Source: Oceanihabitans iliipiscarium (lineage in GTDB: Bacteria; Bacteroidota; Bacteroidia; Flavobacteriales; Flavobacteriaceae). Taken from it: a DNA stretch of 64,000 nt. The position numbers and the translations under genes were made by a program. Every line of letters starts with the position of its first letter. Positions within the stretch are counted from its first letter, which is position 1. The DNA is taken from NCBI RefSeq assembly GCF_042686125.1, contig NZ_JBHUOV010000002.1, positions 501,913 through 565,912 on the forward strand, written 5' to 3'. Shown in pieces: positions 17,573-26,269 of this stretch. Below the pieces are notes generated by a model that worked only from the letters and a program-made list of their open reading frames with translations, searched no databases and was not told the DNA's origin.

Positions 17573-18460
17573 TTAACTTTTATTAAAATCTTTAATCGCT
17601 TCTGCTATTTTTTGCTTTAACGCATTCGTGGCTTCGACCAATGGTAATCTTACGGTAGCGTCACACATTTTTAAAGCTTCAAAAACAGCTTTTATTCCAG
17701 CAGGATTATTTTCAGAAAAGATAAGGCTAGTTACTTCCATTAGTTTAAAATGCAAGGCATAAGAAGCTTTTGCGTCACCCTTTAATCCTAAGTTAATCAT
17801 TGTGGTAAAATCTTTAGTTAGCGCTTGCCCTATAACAGAAATCACTCCTGCTCCACCAGCTAAAACAACACCTAAGGCTAAATCATCGTCACCAGATATG
17901 ATTAAAAAATCTTCAGGTTTATTTTTAAGTAATTGCAAATATTGGTGCACATCATTTCCAGCTTCTTTAACCGCAATTATATTTTTAAAATCACGAGCTA
18001 AACGCAAAGTTGTTTCGGGAGTCATATTTTTAGACGTTCGACCTGGAACATTATATAAAATCACTGGTACTGGACTCACTTCTGAAACAGCCTTAAAATG
18101 TTGATAAAGCCCTTCTTGAGTGGGTTTACTATAATAAGGAGAAACCGATAAAATAGCATCAATATTAGAAAAATCTGTGCTTTTAATTTCTTCAATAATT
18201 TGAGCTGTATGATTTCCTCCTATTCCCAAAACTAATGGTAAACGACCATTGTTCGCTTTAGAGATTGTATTGATAATCGCTTTTTTTTCTGCAGCAGTTA
18301 TAGTCACACTTTCTCCTGTTGTTCCGCTAATAACAAGGTAGTCCGTTCCGTTTTCAATATTATGTTCAACAATATTAGCCAGCGACTTATGGTCCACACT
18401 TAAATCTTTATTAAAAGGGGTTACTAAGGCAACTCCAGTACCAATAAACTTTTTATTCAT
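17573..18460 (-). CDS. dapA: 4-hydroxy-tetrahydrodipicolinate synthase DapA
   Basis: DapA condenses pyruvate with aspartate semialdehyde, the first committed step to diaminopimelate and lysine. The 295-residue product has GTGVALVTPFNKDLSVD, the TTGES motif at about 48, the catalytic Tyr in VILYNVPGRT and the Schiff-base Lys in NIIAVKEAGND, and the GDDDLAL segment. Length is usual. The start overlaps the stop of the upstream DUF6913-like gene by 8 bases. DapF, another enzyme of the pathway, is at 37.8 kb. Confidence 0.97.
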   Translation of the reverse strand: MNKKFIGTGVALVTPFNKDLSVDHKSLANIVEHNIENGTDYLVISGTTGESVTITAAEKKAIINTISKANNGRLPLVLGIGGNHTAQIIEEIKSTDFSNIDAILSVSPYYSKPTQEGLYQHFKAVSEVSPVPVILYNVPGRTSKNMTPETTLRLARDFKNIIAVKEAGNDVHQYLQLLKNKPEDFLIISGDDDLALGVVLAGGAGVISVIGQALTKDFTTMINLGLKGDAKASYALHFKLMEVTSLIFSENNPAGIKAVFEALKMCDATVRLPLVEATNALKQKIAEAIKDFNKS

Positions 18461-18980
18461 TCTTTATTTTATTAAAAATATTAAGGTATTTTATTAATTC
18501 CTTTTGAAATATGTTAAACTGCTTCAAGTTCGTTTTTATTATAAAATCATTTAATCGATTATCGGTTTGCAAAATGCCGATTTTAAATTTCGCTTGAGAT
18601 GCTGCTGTAATTAACTTTAATTCGAGAATTTCTTCAGTATAATAACTAATTAAAGCATCAAATGGTGTTTCTATAAATTCCTGAAGCTCGATATTTTTTA
18701 TTTTTCCGTGCCATCCAAAATCTTTTGGATTAAAGCATACATCCCAAGAATTTAGCTCATCTTTTTTATTAGAAGTAAACGCTATAATTTTCAGTTTATT
18801 TGGTTTTACTTTAATTGCGTTTGCTAATCGCCTAAAGGTTTCAAAATCATTTACTTCATCAATATTTAATACCACTCCAAGACTCACTATTTTTTTTTCA
18901 TTTAATAGGACTTCTCTAGAATCAAGTAAGCTATTGAGATACTTTTTATTAGATTTTTGTTTAAAACCCTGTAAAATCAT
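18453..18980 (-). CDS. DUF6913-like protein of unknown function
   Basis: A 175-residue cytosolic protein without membrane helix or signal peptide. It begins KQKSNKKYLNSLLDSREVL and has IVSLGVVLNIDEVNDFETFRRLANAI and SYYTEEILELKLITAASQAKFKIGI. Proteins of this kind (DUF6913) are found immediately upstream of dapA in many Flavobacteriaceae, matching the 8-base overlap seen here. The function is unknown; the conserved coupling to dapA suggests a link to lysine or cell-wall precursor synthesis, which is inference. The name is given from memory of the family and is not certain. Confidence 0.78.
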   Translation of the reverse strand: MILQGFKQKSNKKYLNSLLDSREVLLNEKKIVSLGVVLNIDEVNDFETFRRLANAIKVKPNKLKIIAFTSNKKDELNSWDVCFNPKDFGWHGKIKNIELQEFIETPFDALISYYTEEILELKLITAASQAKFKIGILQTDNRLNDFIIKTNLKQFNIFQKELIKYLNIFNKIKNE

Positions 18981-18999
18981 TTATATTTATGCTTTGTTA

Positions 19000-19007
19000 C
19001 AAAGGTA
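19000..19007 (-). promoter_or_regulatory. Bacteroidota -7 promoter element for the DUF6913-dapA operon
   Basis: The minus strand reads TACCTTTG (matches TAnnTTTG), 20 bases before the ATG at 18980, within the divergent gap to the 5'-nucleotidase genes. The -33 element is not evident. Confidence 0.42.
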
Positions 19008-19051
19008 GTAAAAGTACTCACTTTTGATAACTAAAATCTATTCCTTTACAC

Positions 19052-19813
19052 ATGAATTATAAACATCTTTTTTTTGTCTTTTTTCTTTTAATATTTTCTA
19101 GTTGTAAGCAAAACCAAATGCATTTAACAAAGATTGAAGGAAAACAAATTAGCATTAATGACAGTTTAGAAATTAACCCAGAAATTGAAGCTATTATAAA
19201 ACCTTATCGGGACCATGTAAACAAAGACTTAGATAGCACCATATCATATGCTGTAGCGACCTATTCAAAATCTGATGGTGAGTTGAATACAGCTATTGGC
19301 AATCTATTTGCAGATGCAATTCTTGAACAAGCAAATTATGTTTTTAACAAACGTACTGAAAAAAACATAGACCTTGTTTTAGTAAATCATGGAGGTATTC
19401 GCGCTATTATTTCTAAAGGACCAATTACTACACGAACAGCTTACAATATAATGCCTTTTGAGAATAGTCTTGTTGTGGCAGAAATGAAAGGAAAAACGAT
19501 TACAGATAGCTTAGTTTATTATTTAAGTAAAGCCAAACGTGCTCATCCTATTGCTGGCTTAACACTAAAATTAGATAAGAATTTTAATCCTATTGAAGCC
19601 TTAATAAATGGAAAAGCTATTGATGCTAATAAAACATACAATGTAGCTACTAATGACTACCTTTATAATGGTGGCGACGGCATGACTTTCTTTAAGACCA
19701 ATGATAGTCTACATGTTTTAAACTACAAAGTAAGAAGTGCTTTATTAGATTATTTTAAGAAAGCCGACACCATTAACCCAGTAATTGACGATAGGTTTAT
19801 CCAAATAAAATAA
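19052..19813 (+). CDS. 5'-nucleotidase C-terminal domain lipoprotein (UshA substrate-binding half)
   Basis: The 253-residue product has a lipobox FSSC (Cys18) and then only the C-terminal, substrate-binding domain of the UshA/5'-nucleotidase family: GELNTAIGNLFADAILEQA, LVLVNHGGIRA, ITTRTAYNIMPFENSLVV, and YNVATNDYLYNGGDGMTFF. The metal-binding catalytic domain is missing here and is encoded by the next gene, 4 bases downstream. So a two-domain enzyme appears as two proteins with the order of domains reversed in the operon. The pair probably acts in the periplasm or on the cell surface to release phosphate from nucleotides. Confidence 0.9.
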   Translation: MNYKHLFFVFFLLIFSSCKQNQMHLTKIEGKQISINDSLEINPEIEAIIKPYRDHVNKDLDSTISYAVATYSKSDGELNTAIGNLFADAILEQANYVFNKRTEKNIDLVLVNHGGIRAIISKGPITTRTAYNIMPFENSLVVAEMKGKTITDSLVYYLSKAKRAHPIAGLTLKLDKNFNPIEALINGKAIDANKTYNVATNDYLYNGGDGMTFFKTNDSLHVLNYKVRSALLDYFKKADTINPVIDDRFIQIK

Positions 19814-19817
19814 TAAA

Positions 19818-20735
19818 ATGAAACGTAGAGATTTTATACAACAATCAACAGCTGCAACAGCATTATTATCACTAGGCGGATTAGGCTTACAGTCTTTTAC
19901 CTCAGGAAGTCAAACAACTCAAATTACTATACTTCATACAAATGATGTTCATAGCCATATTGATCCTTTTGGTCCTGAAGATGGTAGAAATCCAAATAAA
20001 GGAGGTGTTGCTAGACGAGCAAGTTTAGTTGAAAATATACGTCATGAAAACCCAAATACTTTACTTCTGGACGCTGGTGATATTTTTCAAGGGACTCCTT
20101 ATTTTAATTATTATGGAGGCGAACTTGAGTTTAAATTAATGAGTAAGCTCAAATATGATGCAGCAACTATAGGTAATCATGATTTCGATAACGGTATTGA
20201 TGGCTTATATGCTCAATTACCACACGCTGCTTTTGATTTTTTATCTGCTAATTATGATTTTTCGAATACCATTTTAGACACACACGTAAAACCTTACAAA
20301 ATCTTTGTAAAAGATGGTATAAGAATTGGTGTTTTTGGTTTAGGTGTTAAACTCGATGGATTGGTAGATAAAAACATGTATAAGGAAACTAAATACCTCG
20401 ATCCTGTTGAAATAGCTCAAGATATGAGCAGAATTTTAAAAGACGAAGAACAATGCGACCTTATTATTTGCCTCTCACATTTAGGCTATTATTATAAAAA
20501 TTTTCCTGAAAGAATAAGTGATTTAAATTTAGCAAGAGCCACAAAAAACATTGATTTAATTATTGGTGGTCACACACACACTTTTTTACCAAAGCCTACT
20601 ATTGAAAAAAATAGTGAAGGCAAAAATGTTCTTATAAATCAAGTGGGTTGTTATGGCATCAATTTAGGCAGAATAGATTTTTATTTTGATGCAGATAAGA
20701 ATAAAGCTTCTAAAGGCACTTCTATTTTAGTTTAA
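19818..20735 (+). CDS. Metallophosphatase, 5'-nucleotidase N-terminal catalytic domain, Tat-type leader
   Basis: The 305-residue product starts MKRRDFIQQSTAATALLSLG, a twin-arginine-type leader (RRDFI). The catalytic domain of the UshA family follows, with dinuclear metal ligands: HTNDVHSHID, DAGDIFQGTP, GNHDFDNG, SHLGYY and GGHTHTF. It lacks the C-terminal substrate-binding domain, which is encoded by the gene 4 bases upstream. Use of the Tat route would mean that the catalytic half folds with its metals in the cytoplasm while the partner is a Sec lipoprotein. It ends 14 bases inside the opposite-strand gene that follows. Confidence 0.93.
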   Translation: MKRRDFIQQSTAATALLSLGGLGLQSFTSGSQTTQITILHTNDVHSHIDPFGPEDGRNPNKGGVARRASLVENIRHENPNTLLLDAGDIFQGTPYFNYYGGELEFKLMSKLKYDAATIGNHDFDNGIDGLYAQLPHAAFDFLSANYDFSNTILDTHVKPYKIFVKDGIRIGVFGLGVKLDGLVDKNMYKETKYLDPVEIAQDMSRILKDEEQCDLIICLSHLGYYYKNFPERISDLNLARATKNIDLIIGGHTHTFLPKPTIEKNSEGKNVLINQVGCYGINLGRIDFYFDADKNKASKGTSILV

Positions 20736-21495
20736 GCTCATACGCTCTACGCAAAGACATTTTTTGAGCCAAAATACTTTGTCGTCGACGCTCAATGTTT
20801 TTTTCCAAAATAAGATTAAATAGGAAAAATAGACCTATAACATGTAACACTCTATCTAGCATTACAAAGCTCCAATTATACATATAATAGGTACTTACAT
20901 AATACAGTACATCAGAGAACACAAAACATAAAGACATTACTAAAAATTGAATAGATTGCTTTGAATCTGTGTTTAAATAGTTTACAAAAGCTATAAATGC
21001 TAAAACTAATAATGATACACTCTTAACACCAAAGAGCGTTATTTCTACACTATCTGGAATATGATACTTAAGAGTATCGAAAAGGATAAATAATAAGTAA
21101 GAATTAATTACAAACACGACAACTAAATACATTCCAATTATTTTATCCAGTTTCAACTTTTTTATATTTAATACAGAAGCTACAATTAAACTAATATAAC
21201 TTAAACAATAAAATAGACTAGACACCTCAACCATTAAAATCTCATTAGTAAATACTGAGGTAAAATCGCCTATAAAAGAGAACGCTAAAAAGATAAAAAT
21301 TATCGGACTTATTTTTTTATTTCCTAATAAGAAATAAATTAAAAATACTGGAACAAATAATGGTTTGGTCATTTGCTGAAATAACTCATTCTCACTAATT
21401 GTTGCAAATACATTTATTAGTATCAGCGCTAATAGTATTAGCAGAAACATCTTATTTGAAAAAATTCTAAGCCAATCTTTCACAATACATAACAT
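20722..21495 (-). CDS. YhhN-like multi-helix membrane protein
   Basis: A 257-residue protein with about seven or eight transmembrane helices. MTKPLFVPVFLIYFL, FSFIGDFTSVF and the late FVFSDVLYYVSTYYM match the pattern of YhhN/TMEM86 proteins, where the TKP(L), L-x-G-D and SD motifs are conserved; vertebrate TMEM86 is a lysoplasmalogenase. The similarity is weak, so enzymatic activity is not claimed. The C-terminal cytoplasmic tail is basic (IERRRQSI). A similar but more diverged gene is at 22027-22719. It overlaps the stop of the phosphatase gene by 14 bases in convergent orientation. Confidence 0.6.
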   Translation of the reverse strand: MLCIVKDWLRIFSNKMFLLILLALILINVFATISENELFQQMTKPLFVPVFLIYFLLGNKKISPIIFIFLAFSFIGDFTSVFTNEILMVEVSSLFYCLSYISLIVASVLNIKKLKLDKIIGMYLVVVFVINSYLLFILFDTLKYHIPDSVEITLFGVKSVSLLVLAFIAFVNYLNTDSKQSIQFLVMSLCFVFSDVLYYVSTYYMYNWSFVMLDRVLHVIGLFFLFNLILEKNIERRRQSILAQKMSLRRAYELKLK

Positions 21496-21656
21496 AAATA
21501 GGTTGAGTCAAACTTAAAAAATATATTCATTACAACGAAAAAATATTACTCTTAATCGATGAAATGCATAAATTTTTAATTATTTGTAAGTTTTTTCTTC
21601 AATTATGTAAAGTTCCATTTAATACATCGTCTAATCGATTTAACCAACCTAATCTT

Positions 21657-22043
21657 ATGAAAAAGCACCTTTCTTTAATCTTAAGAATAATTGTCGCACT
21701 TATCTTAATTCAAACACTTCGATTTAAATTTACAGCACACCCAGATAGTGTATATATATTTAAACAAGTTGGATTAGAACCTTATGGTAGAATTGCTATT
21801 GGAGTTTTAGAGCTTATTGCTGGAATATTATTACTTATACCAAAAACTGTTTGGTTAGGAGCTTCACTTACTATTGGAATCATTGGTGGTGCCATTTTCA
21901 TGCACCTAACCCTATTAGGAATAGTCGTAAATAATGATGGTGGAATTTTGTTTGTAACTGCTGTTGTTACATTTGTACTAGCAAGTTTAATTTTATTTCT
22001 ATATAGACAAGATGTGCCTAAACTTTTTAAGCAAAAACTTTAG
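21657..22043 (+). CDS. DoxX-like membrane protein
   Basis: A small protein of 128 residues with four predicted helices: LSLILRIIVALILIQTLRFKF, GRIAIGVLELIAGILLLI, LGASLTIGIIGGAIFMHL and ILFVTAVVTFVLASLILFLY. This is the DoxX/SURF4-like fold common in Bacteroidota; the role (thiol/redox or unknown) is not settled. The frame is open from 21564, but the ATG at 21657 (MKKHLSLILR…) gives the start with a normal first helix and is preferred. Its 3' end overlaps the opposite-strand YhhN-like gene by 17 bases. Confidence 0.8.
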   Translation: MKKHLSLILRIIVALILIQTLRFKFTAHPDSVYIFKQVGLEPYGRIAIGVLELIAGILLLIPKTVWLGASLTIGIIGGAIFMHLTLLGIVVNNDGGILFVTAVVTFVLASLILFLYRQDVPKLFKQKL

Positions 22044-22719
22044 TGTCTTTTTTTCTATCTACATCTAAATTAGATTGCATATAAAACATGACAAAGGCTA
22101 GAATATTTAAAGCAGAAGCCAAATAACTAAGCAGCTCTAAATCTGACAAATAATAATATCCAATTAATATAAATTCAGAATTACTAATTGCCAAACAGCC
22201 TATAAATAGCAGCAAAGATTTCCTAGTATCCTTTTCTAAATAGTTTAGGAAAGACACCGCTAATAGCAATAATAGCACAAGGTTATATATATGCTCAGTA
22301 AATCTAACCATATCTAAAAATTTAGTTTCAAATATAATGGGATCAATAATACTACATAAAACAACGAACAAATAAGTCACTAAAGCCAATAATACAATCG
22401 TTTGTATTAAAAAGCGTTTCATTATGACTCTGAAGTTTAAGGTTTTTACAATTTGAATTAATAAAATTAAATAAGCTGAGACATAAAGACTATTACAAAG
22501 AAAATAAAGTAAATCTGAATCAGAATCACTATCTAAAAGATGAAGTATATCTGCTATGGCATAGCACAATAAAAACAAAGTAAAGAGTTTTGTTTTATTC
22601 TTGTTATAAATCAAATAATATATAGTAATTGTTGGAACAATTAACAATTCTAATACTGAAAAGATATAAGAAGCATCAATTAATCCAAAAAAAGCCAAAC
22701 TATATAAATTAATATGCAT
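22027..22719 (-). CDS. YhhN-like multi-helix membrane protein, diverged paralogue
   Basis: A 230-residue protein with about seven transmembrane helices, apparently a diverged relative of the product of 20722-21495. Shared features are the order of helices, the polar AIADILHLLD segment after helix 2 (compare SFIGDFTSVF) and the NYLEKDTRKSLLLFIGCLAISNSEFILIGYYY stretch (compare NYLNTDSKQSIQFLVMSLCFVFSDVLYY). The two genes flank a DoxX-like gene on opposite strands. A distinctive run SDSDSD lies in a loop. Function unknown. Confidence 0.55.
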   Translation of the reverse strand: MHINLYSLAFFGLIDASYIFSVLELLIVPTITIYYLIYNKNKTKLFTLFLLCYAIADILHLLDSDSDSDLLYFLCNSLYVSAYLILLIQIVKTLNFRVIMKRFLIQTIVLLALVTYLFVVLCSIIDPIIFETKFLDMVRFTEHIYNLVLLLLLAVSFLNYLEKDTRKSLLLFIGCLAISNSEFILIGYYYLSDLELLSYLASALNILAFVMFYMQSNLDVDRKKDTKVFA

Positions 22720-22759
22720 AAAATTATGTTGTCACTCCTAAAAGCGAAATTATAGCTGT

Positions 22760-22767
22760 CAAATATA
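22760..22767 (-). promoter_or_regulatory. Bacteroidota -7 promoter element for the YhhN-like gene
   Basis: The minus strand reads TATATTTG (TAnnTTTG match), 41 bases before the ATG at 22719. No clear -33. Confidence 0.4.
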
Positions 22768-22790
22768 TATAAAAAAATGTTATTTATCGG

Positions 22791-22821
22791 AATAAAAATA
22801 CATTTTATCGATGTTTTTATT
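22791..22821 (-). terminator. Possible rho-independent terminator of ligA
   Basis: Arms AATAAAAATACAT (22791-22803) and ATGTTTTTATT (22811-22821) are complementary except for a small bulge and end in a T-rich stretch on the minus strand, just after the ligA stop (22835). The stem is AU-rich, so it is weaker than the other terminators in the window. Confidence 0.45.
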
Positions 22822-22834
22822 AAAAAACCCTTGT

Positions 22835-24829
22835 TTATTGCAATAATTGTAGGAATTCCTGTTCAGAAATTAATGGTATTCCTAATTTCTCTGCTTTTTC
22901 TTTTTTACTTGGCCCCATTTTATCTCCAGCAACAATATAACTGGTTTTGGAAGAGATAGATGACGATACTTTTCCGCCATTATCTTCAATTAGTTTTTTG
23001 AGTTCTGCACGTGAAACAGTTTCAAAAACACCAGAAACTACAAAAACTTGATGTTCTAATTTGTTGGTTTGATTTGCTAGTTTTTCAGCCGAAACTTCTA
23101 ATTGCACTCCAAAATTACGTAATTTTTCTATAATAAGTTCATTCTCCTCTGAAGCAAAAAAATCGACCACACTCTCTGCTATTTTAATTCCTATTTCATC
23201 GACATTAACTAAATCATCAATGCTCGCTTTCTTTATAGCGTCAATACTTTTATAGTGTTTAGCTAATTTTTTCGCTACAGTTTCACCAACAAAACGAATA
23301 CCTAAAGCAAAAAGGACACGCTCAAAAGGAATTTGCTTAGAGGCTTCAACGCCATTAATTAAGTTTTCTGCACTCTTTTCGGCCATACGTTCTAATGGCA
23401 TCACCTCTTCCTTAGTTAAAGTATATAAATCTGAATAATTTGAAATTAAATTCGCATTTACTAAAAGCGCTACTGTTTCTCCTCCTAAACCTTCTATATC
23501 CATTGCTTTTCTAGAAATAAAATGTTGAATTCGTCCAATAATTTGCGGATTACAACCATTATAATTCGGGCAATAATGTTTAGCCTCTCCTTCTATTCTA
23601 ACTAGCTGCGTTTTACATTCTGGACACTCCGAAATGTACTGGGTAGGCGCTGAGTGCTCTGGCCTTTTACTAAAATCTACAGCTATAATCTTAGGAATAA
23701 TCTCACCTCCTTTTTCAACAAAAACAGTATCATTAATACGAATATCTAGTTTTTCTATTTGATCGCTATTATGCAAAGAAGCACGTTTTACAGTGGTTCC
23801 AGCTAATTCTACTGGTTTTAAATTCGCTACAGGTGTTATAGCGCCTGTTCGACCAACTTGATATGATATACTATTTAAAATCGTTGAAACTTGTTCGGCT
23901 TTAAACTTATAAGCCATCGCCCAACGTGGTGCTTTAGCTGTGTAACCCAACTCTTCTTGTTGCTGTAAATCATTTACTTTCACAACAACACCATCGGTTT
24001 CATAAGGTAAATGATGCCTTTCTTTATCCCAATAATTTACAAACTCTAAAACCTCCTCAATAGAATTGACGAGTTTTGAAGCACTAGGCACTTTAAAACC
24101 CATTAGGCGCGCACGCTCTAAGCTTTCAAATTGAGTGGTAATTCCTAAATTATGCCCTTTAATATTATACAGTAAACATTCCAGTGGACGCTTTGCCACC
24201 TCAGAACTATCTTGCAACTTCAAGCTACCTGACGCTGTGTTTCTTGGATTTCTGTAGGGTTCTTCTCCATTTTCTAGACGCTCTTCATTCATTTTATGAA
24301 AGCCTTCCCAAGGCAAAACAATTTCTCCTCGAATGTCAAACTTAGCAGGATAATTGCCTTTTAACTGCAAAGGCACAGACCTAATCGTTTTAACATTTGC
24401 AGTCACCTCATCACCTTGAACGCCATCTCCACGAGTAACAGCTCTTACAAAATTACCATTTTCATAAGTTAGACTTATAGAAGCGCCATCGTATTTTAAT
24501 TCACATGTGTATTGAATTTCTCCATCAACTAATTTTTTGATTCGTGTTTCCCAGTCTTGTAAATCTTCTAAAGAATAAGAATTGTCAAGAGAGTACATAC
24601 GATGCTCGTGCACTATAGTATTAAAATTTTTAGTCACTTCGCCTCCAACCCTCAACGAGGGTGAATTGGCATCAAAAAATTCAGGATGTTGAGCTTCTAG
24701 AGCCTGAAGTTCTTTAAGTTTTATATCGAATTCATAATCGCTAATTGTCGGGTTATCTAGCACATAATAATTGTAATTATGTGTTCGAAGTTCGTGACGT
24801 AGGTTCTGTATATGTTCTTTTATATTCAT
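22835..24829 (-). CDS. ligA: NAD-dependent DNA ligase LigA
   Basis: LigA seals nicks during replication and repair with NAD+ as cofactor. The 664-residue product has the Ia domain (HNYNYYVLDNPTISDYEFD) that binds NMN, the adenylation-site Lys112 in ELKYDGAS, TRGDGVQGDEV, GEIVLP and the KADGVV-like YETDGVVVKV, an OB-fold domain, a four-Cys zinc finger (CPEC…CPNYNGC), helix-hairpin-helix repeats and a C-terminal BRCT domain (VVSGVFETVSRAELKKLIE…). Length is normal. Confidence 0.97.
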   Translation of the reverse strand: MNIKEHIQNLRHELRTHNYNYYVLDNPTISDYEFDIKLKELQALEAQHPEFFDANSPSLRVGGEVTKNFNTIVHEHRMYSLDNSYSLEDLQDWETRIKKLVDGEIQYTCELKYDGASISLTYENGNFVRAVTRGDGVQGDEVTANVKTIRSVPLQLKGNYPAKFDIRGEIVLPWEGFHKMNEERLENGEEPYRNPRNTASGSLKLQDSSEVAKRPLECLLYNIKGHNLGITTQFESLERARLMGFKVPSASKLVNSIEEVLEFVNYWDKERHHLPYETDGVVVKVNDLQQQEELGYTAKAPRWAMAYKFKAEQVSTILNSISYQVGRTGAITPVANLKPVELAGTTVKRASLHNSDQIEKLDIRINDTVFVEKGGEIIPKIIAVDFSKRPEHSAPTQYISECPECKTQLVRIEGEAKHYCPNYNGCNPQIIGRIQHFISRKAMDIEGLGGETVALLVNANLISNYSDLYTLTKEEVMPLERMAEKSAENLINGVEASKQIPFERVLFALGIRFVGETVAKKLAKHYKSIDAIKKASIDDLVNVDEIGIKIAESVVDFFASEENELIIEKLRNFGVQLEVSAEKLANQTNKLEHQVFVVSGVFETVSRAELKKLIEDNGGKVSSSISSKTSYIVAGDKMGPSKKEKAEKLGIPLISEQEFLQLLQ

Positions 24830-24853
24830 TTATTTACTACTGAAGGCAAAAAT

Positions 24854-25723
24854 CTAACCTTTTGTTCCTTTAATCATTCTGTCTTTACTGAAAATATCCT
24901 GTTTCAATTCAATAGATTGAAATTTATTAACGTCTAGTAAATCAATCATTTCCTTTCCAAAATACTCGTTTATTTCAAAAAAAAGCAAGCCTTTTGGCTT
25001 CAAATTATTAACAGCTAATTTTGTTATTGCTTCATAAAATTCAAGCGGATTCTCATTTTTCACAAACAATGCAAGATGGGGTTCATGTTCTAAAACATTA
25101 GCTCTCATCTTTTCTTTTTCTAATTGACGAACATAAGGCGGATTAGACACTATAATATCAAACCGAACATCTTCTGGTAATGGACAAGATTCAACATCTA
25201 GAACATTACCTTTAATAAATTCAATTTTCACATTGTTTAGCTTAGAGTTATCCTTAGCCACTTTCAAAGCTGCTTCAGAAACATCTATAGCATACACTTG
25301 GGCTTGAGGCAAATGTTTTGCTAAAGCAATCGCAATACAACCGCTTCCTGTGCCTACATCTAAAATAGTTAACGGTTTTTTAGTCGTGTTCAATGTGACC
25401 TCATCAATAATCCATTGTACAAGCTCTTCAGTCTCTGGTCTTGGTATAAGTGTTTGCGTATTCACTTTTATAATTAAACCATAAAACTCTGTTTCTTTTA
25501 ATATATACTGAATAGGTTCTTCTCGTTTTAACCTGTCTAACGCATCAATAATGCGCTCTTGCTCTTCCTTAATGATAGCATAATCAGAATCTAAAACAAG
25601 TTGAAGTCTTGAAAAACCATAAAATGCGTCAATAAGCAAATAGAACATACTATTCACTTCATTTGCTCCATAAATGGGATCCAATTCTTTATGGAATATA
25701 TCTTGTATTACTTTTAATTTCAA
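24854..25723 (-). CDS. prmC: Peptide chain release factor N5-glutamine methyltransferase PrmC
   Basis: PrmC methylates the GGQ glutamine of release factors RF1 and RF2. The 289-residue product has an N-terminal helical domain with the PIQYILKETEFYG motif, the SAM-binding LDVGTGSGCIAIALA and the catalytic NPPY tetrapeptide (SNPPYV). It lies directly after the GNAT gene with a gap of one base and 24 bases before ligA, so the GNAT-prmC-ligA genes are probably one operon. Confidence 0.96.
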   Translation of the reverse strand: MKLKVIQDIFHKELDPIYGANEVNSMFYLLIDAFYGFSRLQLVLDSDYAIIKEEQERIIDALDRLKREEPIQYILKETEFYGLIIKVNTQTLIPRPETEELVQWIIDEVTLNTTKKPLTILDVGTGSGCIAIALAKHLPQAQVYAIDVSEAALKVAKDNSKLNNVKIEFIKGNVLDVESCPLPEDVRFDIIVSNPPYVRQLEKEKMRANVLEHEPHLALFVKNENPLEFYEAITKLAVNNLKPKGLLFFEINEYFGKEMIDLLDVNKFQSIELKQDIFSKDRMIKGTKG

Positions 25724-25724
25724 A

Positions 25725-26216
25725 TCACAAATCCTTTATCATCCATACACCACAAGAATAATGTCCAGTATTTCCTAATGGTTGTTTTAAATGTTTAAAC
25801 CCAAAAACCTCATAGATATGAATCGCTGCCTTAAGTTGAGACGCTGATTCTAAGTAACATTGCTTATAACCTAACTCTTTAGCCGCTTTCATACATTTTT
25901 CAAACATACGTTTGCCTAAACCTCTACCTCGTAATTCTGGCGCAAAATACATTTTCTGAATCTCACAAACTTCAGATTCAAAATCTTTTAAAGGCTTCAC
26001 ACCTCCACCTCCAAGGACTACTCCATTAAGTTCTACAACGAAATATGTCTCATTAGTATTTTGATAAGACTCAAACATTTTTGATGTTTCAACATCTGCA
26101 TAAGCTGTACCAACTAAAGGCAGTCCAAATTCAGGAAAACAGTTGCGTATTGCTGCTTCAATTTGAGCATTATCATGTGGTTCAATTTCTCTTATAACAA
26201 TATTATCTTTAATCAC
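25725..26216 (-). CDS. GNAT family N-acetyltransferase
   Basis: A 163-residue GNAT enzyme: VIREIEPHDNAQIEAAI at the start, the beta strands YFVVELNGVVLGGGGVKPL, the acetyl-CoA loop LRGRGLGKRMFEKCMKAA and a C-terminal IHIYEVFGFKHL. Members with VGTAYADVETSKMFESY near the start are common in Flavobacteriaceae; their substrate is not known. The gene is the first of a group with prmC and ligA and is divergent from the LEA2 lipoprotein gene. Confidence 0.88.
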   Translation of the reverse strand: MIKDNIVIREIEPHDNAQIEAAIRNCFPEFGLPLVGTAYADVETSKMFESYQNTNETYFVVELNGVVLGGGGVKPLKDFESEVCEIQKMYFAPELRGRGLGKRMFEKCMKAAKELGYKQCYLESASQLKAAIHIYEVFGFKHLKQPLGNTGHYSCGVWMIKDL

Positions 26217-26269
26217 TTTAAAATATTATTTTTGCGCTCGTGAATATACGCTAAAACTAAAAAAATAGA

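Noticed and set aside
22777..22959. Small plus-strand reading frame
   Set aside because: It overlaps the ligA 3' end and a hairpin, and its translation is not like a protein; taken as chance.
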